Source of the DNA: Desulfomonile sp.
GTDB lineage: Bacteria > Desulfobacterota > Desulfomonilia > Desulfomonilales > Desulfomonilaceae
DNA length: 18,621 nucleotides
Assembly: GCA_020216785.1 (NCBI GenBank)
Contig: JAIWNO010000247.1
Coordinates: forward strand, 1-18,621
Reading direction: 5' to 3'
The notes under the pieces were generated by a model. That model had not been told where the DNA came from and searched no databases. It saw only the letters and a program-made list of their open reading frames with translations. This document shows, one piece after another, positions 7,052 to 14,600 of this stretch. The stretch's first letter is position 1, and each line of letters starts with the position of its first letter. The position numbers and the translations under genes were made by a program.

Positions 7052-7339
7052 AGGTCACCTCCTTGGGGGCAGCCGCTCACCGACGAGCGGAGGAAAGTCT
7101 CGCAAGAAAGAAGGAGATCAATCACCGCAGAGATCGCCGGGATCGCTGCAGGGGCGCACCGTGTGCGCTCTGTTTGGGGCTTGGACCGCGTGGAGGAAGG
7201 GCGGACGCGCGGGGCCTGCCCCCCGGACTCGATCCGAGGGACGCCCACCCCTCCATCACGGATTGCCGGATTCGTTTGTTTGCTTACCGTTGTGCAGGAT
7301 GCGCGATCGACGGGGGCCGCATCATCCGGGGTTTTTCTC
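7052..7339. other. Unusually long gap after the capsid gene, GC-rich repeats, no gene
   Basis: These 288 bases hold no convincing coding frame. Imperfect GC-rich palindromes occur around 7196-7245 (GGGCGGAC..., GGGGCCTGCCCC at 7211-7222), and a unit at 7148-7170 contains GCAGGGGCGCACCGTGTGCGC. The right end is purine-rich on the + strand and ends in the strong ribosome site for the 109-aa gene. A hairpin here might protect or separate the capsid transcript from the later genes. No consensus promoter was found. Confidence 0.4.
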
Positions 7340-8557
7340 TCAATAGGTCGGCAGCCCGTAAATCATGCCGATATTGGCCCGCGGGTTCCTGGCCACCACG
7401 CCGTATGTCTGGAACGAAATGAGCCACCGCTGGTACCGGCCCTGGGTGGGGATTTGCTTGCGCTCAAGGCGGTCCTTGGCGAAGTATCCGTAAGAGAACT
7501 TGTCCAGGTTCACCAGCATCAGCACGTCCGGCCGCATATACCGGTCTGCGAGAATCGGGAAGCTCTTGCCGATCTTGGCCTCGAACGTCTCCACGTGAAA
7601 GCCGATCCCTGTGTCGGAGCGCTCAATCCTGCGGTGGGAAATGTCGAAGTCCTGGATGTATTGGTGCGTAAGCGGATGGCAAACAATCCACCAGTCGCCC
7701 GTGCCGTAGTCCGCGTTCTCGTCGAGCCACAGAGACCTGGCGAGCGCATCCACATCGGTCTTGGTAAGCGGATCTCCGGCCTTGTTGACGAACACATCGG
7801 GGTTCGGCAGCTCCGCCTGGGTGATGGTCGGCCACGTGCAAATGCCGCACATGGTCGGCTCTTCCGTACGGGTACCGTACACGAAGCTCGACCCGTCGTG
7901 GTACGGCCTGGACCTGAGCACCGCATACGCGAGCTGCCGCCGCAGCTTCTCGAGGAGCGCCTCCGTCTGGTGCCGGACTTCGTCGCGGACGATCTCGTAC
8001 TTCGTATTCTTTCTCGTCTTGGGAATCTCGAAAGTCTCGGCGTGAATCTGAGTTCCCACTTCGCGAAAGATCCGGTCAAGAGACCTCGGGTCGGCTGCAT
8101 CCCGGTAGTCGGACCACACTTCGGAAATGATGTCCCAGCTCACAGGCGCTGCGTCGTCGGAGAGCACGGTATTGCCGTATCCCTGCACCACTGCGGTCAA
8201 ACCATCTACCGAGGTCACCTTGGCCTGCACGCCGTCGGTGGGGCGCTCAAGAATCGTTCCCGCGCGGACCACTTTGCGGACGGACTCGGTATTGATGGCC
8301 TTACCGAACAGGTGGCCGGAGAAGGTCATGTCAGTGCCTGTGAGTCGGGCAGTGATCCGGGAGGGGTACCCCCATTCCTCGAGCCACCGCACAACCGGGA
8401 CCGCCACCGGTGATCCCACCTTGATCTTGGATAGAACGTCGCTCTGCGCCTGAACAACCTTGTCCAGGCCGTTCAGGAGGATCTTCTGGATCAGACGCTC
8501 AGACTCCTGGTCGTCCTGTGTCCACAGCTTCATGAAATCGAAGACGTCACCCGCCAT
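7340..8557 (-). CDS. Major capsid protein, SU10/DUF5309-like
   Basis: The 405-aa protein begins MAGDVFDFMKLWTQDDQESE and starts at an ATG nine bases after AAGGAG. The middle has the order DRIFREVGTQIHAETFEIPKT ... DEVRHQTEALLEKLRRQLAY (about 168-210). It is followed by WWIVCHPLTHQYIQDF and a C-terminal half with FHVETFEAKIGKSFPILADR, then YGYFAKDRLERKQIPTQGRY. This arrangement resembles the HK97-fold capsid proteins of the phage SU10/DUF5309 group: a helix-rich E-loop/spine region, then a beta-rich P domain. Genetic order (portal, scaffold, capsid) supports the call. No maturation protease gene is seen. Confidence is high for capsid, moderate for the exact family. Confidence 0.8.
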   Translation of the reverse strand: MAGDVFDFMKLWTQDDQESERLIQKILLNGLDKVVQAQSDVLSKIKVGSPVAVPVVRWLEEWGYPSRITARLTGTDMTFSGHLFGKAINTESVRKVVRAGTILERPTDGVQAKVTSVDGLTAVVQGYGNTVLSDDAAPVSWDIISEVWSDYRDAADPRSLDRIFREVGTQIHAETFEIPKTRKNTKYEIVRDEVRHQTEALLEKLRRQLAYAVLRSRPYHDGSSFVYGTRTEEPTMCGICTWPTITQAELPNPDVFVNKAGDPLTKTDVDALARSLWLDENADYGTGDWWIVCHPLTHQYIQDFDISHRRIERSDTGIGFHVETFEAKIGKSFPILADRYMRPDVLMLVNLDKFSYGYFAKDRLERKQIPTQGRYQRWLISFQTYGVVARNPRANIGMIYGLPTY

Positions 8558-8615
8558 CGTGTGTCACTCCTTGACTGATGCCAACCCCTTTTCGGGCAGG
8601 CGATATCCGGCCCCT

Positions 8616-8670
8616 GGCGGGACAGGCGCCTCGCCTGTCTTAATGCGACGGCAGGATGCCTGTCCCACCA
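8616..8670. repeat. Intergenic GGGACAGGC/GCCTGTCCC palindromic repeat
   Basis: In the gap upstream of the capsid gene there is GGCGGGACAGGCGCCTCGCC, then TGTC, a short spacer, then GACGGCAGGATGCCTGTCCC. The outer arms GGGACAGGC and GCCTGTCCC pair, and inner stems form too. The same unit lies inverted inside the epimerase gene at about 836-883. Here it is intergenic, which is presumably its normal location. Confidence 0.75.
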
Positions 8671-8710
8671 TTGGGTCTCCATGATGATCATCCGAGGTTA
8701 TGGACCGGAG

Positions 8711-9463
8711 TTACATCCGGATTTTGCTCAACCCCGCGAACATCTCTTCGAGCGTACGGGATTTCTTGAGGACCCTGTTCAAGTCGCGGTCGCGATCAGC
8801 GGGCTCGCCCACTTCGCCGTCGTTTTCGACCGCCGCTCGGTTTCTCACTGCCCGTGCTGCAGCGGAGCGCTTCGCAGCCGCTTCGTCGTGGCGCCTGGCG
8901 ATCGTCTGCACGAACGCGGCTGCAAGGCCCGGCGGAAAATTCATCTCGTCGATGAGGAACTCCAGCTCTTCACGGAACGGCTTAAGGTGCGCATTGGCAG
9001 GATCTCCGAAGAATTGCTCCATAGCGCGGGTGAAGTGCTTCTGCTCTTTCATCAGCCGCATCACGCCCGCTTCCACTTGCTGCAAGGTGTCGCTCTTGGC
9101 CTTGGACACGAGGAGCAAGACCGCGCGTGCGGGATCGCTGCGAAAGGCCTCCTGAAATTCCAGCATAAGCGCGTCCTCCTGGGCGGGATTGCTCATTCCG
9201 CCGGGAACGGATGCCCCCGGTTGTCCAAGCCTTCCGGTGAGGTCCTCCACTTCCGCGGCCTTGTGAACGAGCGCATCGGACAGGCGCCGATACTCGGCAA
9301 TAAGCTCTTCCCGTGACAGCGACTCCTCGCGGGATTTCGGCTGTGCAGGCCCGTTCGGTTCAGAGGCGGCGTCTTCCTCATCAGCGTCGAGTCCGGGCGC
9401 ATTGTCGTCGGACAGCTCGTCGTCTTCCCGGTCCTTGCTTTTCAGCAGAGTTTCGAGGTCCAA
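8711..9463 (-). CDS. Scaffolding-like acidic coiled-coil protein (TTG start)
   Basis: The best start is TTG at 9463, four bases after GGAGGAGG; the longer open frame runs into a repeat element and is not credible. The 250-aa product begins MDLETLLKSKDREDDELSDD. It is strongly acidic for its first 50 residues, then has a heptad-like helix (EELIAEYRRLSDALVHKAAE) and a mixed-charge C-terminus containing AFVQTIARRHDEAAAKRSAA. There is no membrane or enzyme motif. Lying between portal and capsid genes, with this acid and helical composition, it fits a capsid scaffolding protein. The C-terminus RVLKKSRTLEEMFAGLSKIR is basic and amphipathic, as in scaffold segments that bind capsid protein. The call rests on composition and gene order, not recognised homology. 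Confidence 0.68.
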   Translation of the reverse strand: MDLETLLKSKDREDDELSDDNAPGLDADEEDAASEPNGPAQPKSREESLSREELIAEYRRLSDALVHKAAEVEDLTGRLGQPGASVPGGMSNPAQEDALMLEFQEAFRSDPARAVLLLVSKAKSDTLQQVEAGVMRLMKEQKHFTRAMEQFFGDPANAHLKPFREELEFLIDEMNFPPGLAAAFVQTIARRHDEAAAKRSAAARAVRNRAAVENDGEVGEPADRDRDLNRVLKKSRTLEEMFAGLSKIRM

Positions 9464-9570
9464 GGTTCCTCCTCCAAGGTTGGATTGAGTTGGGCCGCAT
9501 TCTGTGCGGACAGGTGGGAGAAAAACTTCGGGCGTACTGGGAGTCTGGTGCCGCTGCCGGCTTGCTACAG

Positions 9571-9719
9571 CAGCTGCCAAAAATATTTCCGATTGATTTC
9601 TCCAGGGTGCCGGGAGGTCCCGTTCACTTCGAGCGACAAGGCCGTCGAATCTTCGCTCACGGGACCTCCCGATACCCGCCAAAAGACCTGCGATTCGGCC
9701 GGAACTTTTGGCAACTGCT
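9571..9719 (-). repeat. Palindromic element with terminal inverted repeats, copy 1
   Basis: The element occupies about half of the 321-bp gap between the scaffold-like gene and the 95-aa gene; the rest of that gap shows only the TTG-start ribosome site. The ends are CAGCTGCCAAAAATA and CTTTTGGCAACTGC, imperfect inverted repeats. Inside, CGGGAGGTCCCGT (9611-9623) and ACGGGACCTCCCG (9659-9671) form a perfect 13-bp inverted repeat around a 35-base core. The strand is assigned from its flanks, which match copy 2 (13831-13982) in reverse complement. The core, however, matches copy 2 in direct orientation. No transposase is encoded, so it is a MITE-like or REP-like element. Confidence 0.85.
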
Positions 9720-9784
9720 CGTGCAGTGTTGCCGGCAAGCGCACGAGGTCCGCCTCAGGTTGTCCCCTCCGCACGGGCGCGGTA

Positions 9785-10072
9785 TTACTGGTTGTCGGGT
9801 TTTGCTTTGATTGCGATGCGGTCGAGTCGGTTGACGATCATGTCGACGCCCGCGACGAAGCCGCGGTTGAATTCGAGGTTCTTGTCACGATCGAGGCATT
9901 CCATGATCTTGATGAATTGCTCACGCTTGAGCAGCTCCACGAACGCTGGCAGGAAGCGGTGCCGCCATGACGGGCTGCCGGCGCATTCGACGAGCGTCTC
10001 TTCCAGTTCCTTTTCCGCCTGCTCGTCCCACCCGTCGCGGAAAAGAAGATATTCCTTGAAGAACATCGACAT
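9785..10072 (-). CDS. Small unknown phage protein, 95 aa
   Basis: The start at 10072 is chosen because GGAGG lies five bases before this ATG; the protein then begins MSMFFKEYLLFRDGWDEQAE. It looks helical and amphipathic throughout, with a C-terminal part EFNRGFVAGVDMIVNRLDRI. No motif or family is recognised. It lies between the portal and the scaffold-like genes in the same direction, where phages often carry small head-assembly or unknown proteins. A 116-bp gap separates it from the portal stop, and a repeat-filled 321-bp gap follows it. Confidence 0.7.
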   Translation of the reverse strand: MSMFFKEYLLFRDGWDEQAEKELEETLVECAGSPSWRHRFLPAFVELLKREQFIKIMECLDRDKNLEFNRGFVAGVDMIVNRLDRIAIKAKPDNQ

Positions 10073-10188
10073 GGGGTCCTCCATGTTGGCTTCACTCGGT
10101 GAATGGGGCATTTGATAGTGATCGGATACGATCACCACGGTAATTTGCGATGTTCGACACTGCTGCTCCCCGCCCTGCGATGCTCACG

Positions 10189-12285
10189 TCATGGACGATC
10201 GGCGGCCGGACCCAAAGCGTCCTGTGCCTGCAATTGCAGCAGCTGTGCGAGCGCATTGGCATCGGTGGGCTGCGGTCCCATGGGGCCGCCGTCTTCCACG
10301 AGCGGTGCGGCGCCTTCGCTGTTTGGCGGGCCGGCAGAGACGCCGGCCCCTGCCGCATCACGCGCGCGCGGGCTGTCCGGCGTCAATGGAGCACCGCCCG
10401 GCATAGCAGCCTGCGCGGGATTGATACGGGTGAACACGCGGTCCGCGCCGTCAACGCCAATGAGATCCAGGAAGCGCTTGAGCAGCTCCGAGAATGAGAT
10501 CTGCACTCCCTCGCGGGCAAGGATCGGCTGGAAGGTCGCCAGCGTCGGCAGCGCACGCTCGATGCTCTGCGCCTTGGCAAGACGAGTGGATTCCTGTCTG
10601 GTGAGCGTTGCCACTACGCGGTACCGTCCGGACTGGATCTCGTCTGCTGTCACGACGAGAGGCACCTCGACGCCGCTGGGGTCCCTCACCGTAATGCACT
10701 GGTCCTCCAGGAGGAATTGCTGAAGCATGGACAGCGCCAGCCTACCCAGCGGCTCGAGAAAGGTCCGGGCAAACAGGTCCGCTCTGGTGGAAAACGGCCC
10801 CATGGATGCTTCCTGAAGAATATGAGCTTCGGTCGCGCTCTTTTGGCGGGAGGACATTCCGAGTGTCACGTCCGAGACGCTCGTGCGCTTCTCAAGGAGC
10901 ATATTTAGGTGGTTGATGAGGGCGTTGATGTCCTGCTGCGGGAAGTGCAGGGGCGGGAACGGCTGGATGTCGCCGGGGTCGTCCACGGTCCACACCTTGC
11001 CGGGGTAGACCACGTCGCTGTCAGCGCTGATCTGGCGGGCGGCGGAAGACCCGCGGCGCACGATGAGCTGCGCGTTGGCCGTCAATCGCGCGTTGTCCTG
11101 CGACTGGCTTATGAATTGGGATATGGCGTGGATCAGGTCCAGGTTGCACTCCACCGCGCCCATTCCGAACGGCCCCGGCAGCGGCGTGTAGTGCGCGGCC
11201 ACGAACGGTCTCAGGCCTGACCAGAGCACCGGCCCTTCGACCAAACGCACCATGACGCCGTTTTCGGGGTTGTCCGAGCCCTTTTCCGTAACAATGGCGC
11301 AGAGGCACTCCTTGAATCCGCCTGCTGTCGGCACGCGGCCGTGCCACTCCCACACCGTGAGCTTGTGTATCCCGTCAGCGTCGAGGTCGTCCGCGTCCTC
11401 GTCGTGGAGGAGCACGTCATCCTCGATGCCGGCAGGCGTGCCGCGCTCCCAGCGGCGGACAAACTCGGCTCGATTGAGGTTGTACACCCCGCGGTTGAAC
11501 TGCTCGATAATGTCCTCGTACGTTTTGTCCACTCGGTGACCGATGCCGGTATGGCGCTGAACATCGCTGTGGGTGGCGGTCCAGTCCACGAGCATCCGGT
11601 CGAGGGGCACCACCTGCACGATGGGACAGTCGAAGATCTTCTCACGCTCGTCAATGATCTCGAGGGTCTCATAGTCCCATCGATGTCTCGTCACTTCTTT
11701 TGAGTGCCAAAACACTTTGGCGAATACCGTGCCGTAGAGCACAAGCTGCTGGAGCACCTCATAAAGCCGTACGTGAATCTGGCCCTGCGCCAACCGAGAC
11801 AGGAGCAGTTCCTGCAGCTTGTAGGACACAGGAAACCGCATGTCGCCGCCGTCACCGCCGGGAGCTTCCTCGGGCGCGACACTCAGCCAGTCGGGACCGC
11901 TGAAGATCGCTTGATATGCACGATCTGCCCATGAGTCCACAATGTACGCGGGAGCGAGGATAATGTCCGACTGCCACCGCTCCTTTGATGGGCCGCGGCT
12001 GAGACTCGCGCGATTCTCCGCAGTGGAAGCGGAAGAGCGTGTCGACCAGGAATTGAGGTCCCGCCGATTATGGTAAAGGTCCTCCAGGAGCTTCCAACGC
12101 TCCACTTTCCGGCCCACGAAGTCGTGCGACGCGCGGCACCAGCGGCCCACGTAAGCAAATGCCTTGTCCTGAAGATCTTTGGGCGGGGCAGGCGTGCAGA
12201 TAAGTGAAGTTACTTCGGCCGGAGGCACGGATTCATGATCCAAACCGTTCGGGGCCTGGAGCGGTGCGCGATCGGTTATCGGCAT
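10189..12285 (-). CDS. Phage portal protein
   Basis: The 698-aa protein starts at the ATG after AAAGGAACACAT. It has the layout of a long portal subunit of podovirus-like phages. The N-terminal region has YVGRWCRASHDFVGRKVERW. A middle segment IVQVVPLDRMLVDWTATHSDVQ corresponds to the common portal IPPxxFxxDPxA-like element. A helical part follows (HAISQFISQSQDNARLTAN), then RTSVSDVTLGMSSRQKSATE AHILQEA near residues 495-520, matching the portal TATE-type motif. The C-terminal 70 residues are Pro/Gly/Ala-rich and probably disordered, and part of them is repeat-encoded (10325-10353). Portals form the dodecameric DNA gate of the head. It is the first gene of the leftward cluster, and no terminase gene precedes it. 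Confidence 0.82.
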   Translation of the reverse strand: MPITDRAPLQAPNGLDHESVPPAEVTSLICTPAPPKDLQDKAFAYVGRWCRASHDFVGRKVERWKLLEDLYHNRRDLNSWSTRSSASTAENRASLSRGPSKERWQSDIILAPAYIVDSWADRAYQAIFSGPDWLSVAPEEAPGGDGGDMRFPVSYKLQELLLSRLAQGQIHVRLYEVLQQLVLYGTVFAKVFWHSKEVTRHRWDYETLEIIDEREKIFDCPIVQVVPLDRMLVDWTATHSDVQRHTGIGHRVDKTYEDIIEQFNRGVYNLNRAEFVRRWERGTPAGIEDDVLLHDEDADDLDADGIHKLTVWEWHGRVPTAGGFKECLCAIVTEKGSDNPENGVMVRLVEGPVLWSGLRPFVAAHYTPLPGPFGMGAVECNLDLIHAISQFISQSQDNARLTANAQLIVRRGSSAARQISADSDVVYPGKVWTVDDPGDIQPFPPLHFPQQDINALINHLNMLLEKRTSVSDVTLGMSSRQKSATEAHILQEASMGPFSTRADLFARTFLEPLGRLALSMLQQFLLEDQCITVRDPSGVEVPLVVTADEIQSGRYRVVATLTRQESTRLAKAQSIERALPTLATFQPILAREGVQISFSELLKRFLDLIGVDGADRVFTRINPAQAAMPGGAPLTPDSPRARDAAGAGVSAGPPNSEGAAPLVEDGGPMGPQPTDANALAQLLQLQAQDALGPAADRP
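10325..10353. repeat. GC-rich repeat unit inside the portal 3' end
   Basis: This 29-base unit contains GGCAGAGACGCCGGCCCCTG and matches the reverse complement of 3429-3457 (in the glycosyltransferase) with about three mismatches. Both genes are on the minus strand, so the two copies are read in opposite senses: here it gives AGAGVSAGPP, there GGAAGTPAPA. It lies in the disordered portal tail. Confidence 0.65.
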
Positions 12286-12608
12286 ATGTGTTCCTTTCGT
12301 TGGTGCTGGTGAAACGATATTGAGACAAGCGGCCGGGGAGCGCCGGCGGAAACGCCGTCTTGCCGATTTGGTGTGCTGCGCTGGACCCCTATGACCGGCA
12401 AGATTCCGGCCCCACGGTGATTTATCGCCTGTTCGAAATGACTTCTCCGGCGAGGCTTGACGGAGACAAGCCGGTCTTGGGTTTCAATCGGATGCTTGGG
12501 TGCGGTTTATGCAGGGGCGACCGGCGTGTCGCCCGCATTCCGAACGGAAATTGCCTGAGCGCGTGCACGAACAGTCCGCATGATGGGTTGTTCTTCGAGC
12601 GTGGCGCA
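12286..12608 (-). other. Long 5' leader of the phage structural operon
   Basis: About 315 bases separate the predicted transcription start (near 12601) from the portal ATG. No convincing coding frame lies here. A palindrome GGGCGACC-ggcgt-GTCGCCC at about 12514-12534 belongs to a GC-rich repeat type also found in part at 3479-3497. A second small stem, CCGGAATCTTGCCGG on the minus strand, lies near 12392-12406. The leader might host regulation, but I recognise no riboswitch class. Confidence 0.4.
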
Positions 12609-12637
12609 ATCGTATCAAACAAAATTAGACTTGTCAA
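12609..12637 (-). promoter_or_regulatory. Near-consensus sigma70 promoter driving the leftward phage operon
   Basis: On the minus strand TTGACA (12637-12632) is followed by exactly 17 bases and TACGAT (12614-12609). The region is locally AT-rich in a GC-rich setting. It points toward the portal gene with no gene in between. No upstream operator palindrome was identified. Confidence 0.75.
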
Positions 12638-12799
12638 CCCAAAAAAGAAAAACCTCACCGCACGGCTTGAAAAGGCGCTCTCCGCTGTCCCGAAAACGTG
12701 GTTCCCGCGGTCGTACGCCCCCCTCTCTCCATCCTTGGCGAAGGGGGAGGACGCCCATCTTCCCGAGACCGATTGGCCCCTGTCGAATGGATGTGTTGG

Positions 12800-12828
12800 T
12801 TTACCCTCCGCTCCGACGCTGCTATGAT
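12800..12828 (+). promoter_or_regulatory. Sigma70 promoter candidate for the GSCFA gene
   Basis: TTTACC, 17 bases, then TATGAT. The predicted start near 12836 leaves a leader of about 27 bases before the ATG at 12863. It is back to back with the minus-strand promoter about 165 bases away. The rest of the interval between the two promoters (12638-12799) shows no gene. Confidence 0.6.
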
Positions 12829-12862
12829 GGTGCTCCTAAGACGATTTCACCCAGAGGCGGCA

Positions 12863-13825
12863 ATGGCGCGCTCAGATGTCCATCCCATTCACCGTTTCGC
12901 GTCGTGGCAGGTATGGCCCGGTTCGTACGACAACCCGCCGGCTGACGGCACTTATCCTCGGCGTGTGGACGACCGCCTGAAGATCACCCGGTCCACGCGG
13001 ATCGCGTCTATGGGGTCGTGCTTTGCTCGTGAGATCAAGACCGTGCTGGAGCGGGAAGGATATACGTACGTCAGGGAAGAGACGCACCATCCTGCGTCCA
13101 GACATGCGAGCGCCGCGTGGGAGCGGTTGTACAACACGTTTTCCATGCGGCAGATCTTCGAGTACACGTTCGGCGACTGGCAGCCCGGGCTCCGCTGGTG
13201 GCGAGCCCCCGAATCGGGAAAGATCCAGGACCCTTACCGAAGAATCATCCTTTACGACGACCTCGACCAGGCGGAAGCGGACTTCCGGCGGCACAGGATG
13301 CATTCCCGACGGGCACTGGAGCAGGCGGAGGTGCTCATTCTCACGCTGGGCCTTACCGAGATCTGGGAAGATGCGGTTGACGGGTCGGTGATCTGCCTGC
13401 CTTCAGGGCCGTACGTGAACGAGGGCGGCGACATGAGCCGGTACCGTTTCCGGGTGAGCCGGTACAGGGAAAACCTGGAGAACCTGGAGCGCATCCACCA
13501 GCTCATGGCCGGTCACAACCCGCATTGCCGGTTTGTGGTAACGGTCTCTCCGGTGCATCTGTGGGCGACGTTTCGCACGGACGCTGATGTCATCAGCGCG
13601 AGCTGCAATTCCAAGTCCACATTGCGAGCAGTCGCGGACGAGTTCGCTGCCCGGCATGACAACGTGCACTATTTTCCTGCGTACGAGATGGCGACAATCT
13701 ATCGGCCGATGATGGGATGGTCCCTCTTCGCGGAGGGGCGGGAGAACTTCCACGTCAACCAGGAGACCGTGGATTTCATTATGCGGCATTTCTTCGAGTT
13801 CTATGCGACGTCTGAAAGCGCATGA
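12863..13825 (+). CDS. GSCFA-domain protein
   Basis: The 320-aa protein carries the family signature IASMGSCFAREI at residues 47-58, which names the GSCFA family (PF08885), an SGNH-hydrolase-like group. Later segments fit: LILTLGLTEIWED, with a conserved Glu/Trp, VTVSPVHLWAT, and a C-terminal ENFHVNQETVDFIM with the His that would complete a catalytic site. The start at 12863 has GAGG at suitable distance; a longer frame to 12698 overlaps the promoter and lacks homology. Known relatives occur in polysaccharide gene neighbourhoods, so esterase or acyl-modifying activity on glycans is plausible but unproven. It is divergent from the phage cluster and could be part of the same mobile segment or a host gene. 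Confidence 0.88.
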   Translation: MARSDVHPIHRFASWQVWPGSYDNPPADGTYPRRVDDRLKITRSTRIASMGSCFAREIKTVLEREGYTYVREETHHPASRHASAAWERLYNTFSMRQIFEYTFGDWQPGLRWWRAPESGKIQDPYRRIILYDDLDQAEADFRRHRMHSRRALEQAEVLILTLGLTEIWEDAVDGSVICLPSGPYVNEGGDMSRYRFRVSRYRENLENLERIHQLMAGHNPHCRFVVTVSPVHLWATFRTDADVISASCNSKSTLRAVADEFAARHDNVHYFPAYEMATIYRPMMGWSLFAEGRENFHVNQETVDFIMRHFFEFYATSESA

Positions 13826-13830
13826 GTTAC

Positions 13831-13982
13831 AGCGGTGGCCAAAAGTTCCGACCGAATCGCAGGTCTTTTGGCGGGTGTCGGGATGTCCCGTTCACTTCGA
13901 GCGACGCAAGGCCGTCGAATCTTCGCTCACGGGACCTCCCGACACCCTGGAGAAATCAACCGGAAATTATTTTGGCAACTGC
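13831..13982 (+). repeat. Palindromic element with terminal inverted repeats, copy 2
   Basis: The element lies between the convergent GSCFA and RRM genes, beginning just after the GSCFA stop. Ends are GTGGCCAAAAGTTCCG and CGGAAATTATTTTGGCAACT. The inner arms CGGGATGTCCCGT (13879-13891) and ACGGGACCTCCCG (13929-13941) flank a 37-base core. Its flanks match copy 1 (9571-9719) in reverse complement, but the core is in the same orientation. Because it is a large hairpin between convergent genes, it may also end transcription from both sides. Confidence 0.85.
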
Positions 13983-14015
13983 TATGGTTGTGCAGCTGCT
14001 TCTCAGGACAGCGGG

Positions 14016-14309
14016 TTACCAGCGGGAATCCCGCCTGCCGCCCCGCCGGTCACTGCTCTGCGTCTTGGGTTTGGCCTCGTTGACCTTCAACGGACGGCCT
14101 CCCACGTCCCTGGAATCGAGTTCCTTGACGGCTTTCATGCCTTCATCGCGAACGGCCATTTCGACGAATCCGAATCCTCGAGAGCGGCCGGTGAATTGGT
14201 CGGAAATTATCTTGACCGACGCCACCTCTCCATATGCGGCAAACAGCTCTCTCAGTTCGGCCTCGACGGTGTCGAAGGACAGATTTCCAACATAGATGTT
14301 CATGCTCAT
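14016..14309 (-). CDS. Small RRM-type RNA-binding protein
   Basis: The 97-aa protein consists of one RNA recognition motif and a short basic tail. RNP2 is IYVGNL at residues 5-10 and RNP1 is RGFGFVEM at 44-51; the tail DRRGGRRDSRW is Arg/Gly-rich. This is the usual form of bacterial RRM proteins, which bind single-stranded RNA and are often cold-induced. The start is the ATG at 14309, eight bases after AAAGGA; the longer frame upstream has no homology. It has its own promoter candidate and a leader of about 205 bases. The last codons overlap a GCGGGAATCCCGC palindrome, so the tail may partly stem from a repeat. Confidence 0.92.
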   Translation of the reverse strand: MSMNIYVGNLSFDTVEAELRELFAAYGEVASVKIISDQFTGRSRGFGFVEMAVRDEGMKAVKELDSRDVGGRPLKVNEAKPKTQSSDRRGGRRDSRW

Positions 14310-14520
14310 TGACAAATTCCTTTCGGAGATCACACTCAGACGTCAATTCTTGAGTGGGGCTGGGGGATTCAGGAACTCTCGATTCACGGGGATCTGATGG
14401 GGGAGGTCTGAAGACTTCGTCAATCCTCGGTCACGGCGCCTTGGTCCGGGTTCACGGCCTACTGCATTCCGCCCGCGGTCCCCCGAAAGGAATTGGGGAG
14501 AAATACAACGTTCATTTTTA

Positions 14521-14550
14521 ATAATTAACCGCGAATCGCACTCGTGTCAA
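14521..14550 (-). promoter_or_regulatory. Promoter candidate for the RRM protein gene
   Basis: On the minus strand TTGACA (14550-14545), an 18-base spacer and AATTAT (14526-14521), inside the AT-rich tract TTCATTTTTAATAATTAACC. The start of transcription would be near 14514, giving a leader of about 205 bases. The -35 is perfect and the -10 matches at four of six positions. Confidence 0.55.
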
Positions 14551-14600
14551 GTGCTTCCGCGCGAGCCTTCAGCTGCGCGGAGCGGATGTCCGGGAGGAAT

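Noticed and set aside
6905..8413. 502-codon plus-strand open frame opposite the capsid gene
   Set aside because: It is antisense to the well-supported capsid and 109-aa genes, has no plausible start signal and no protein-like features; high GC lowers stop frequency.
9464..9682. N-terminal extension of the scaffold-like protein
   Set aside because: It is the translation of the palindromic element; the TTG at 9463 has a strong ribosome site.
12422..12658. 78-codon minus-strand frame upstream of the portal gene
   Set aside because: It starts upstream of the predicted promoter and its sequence is not protein-like.
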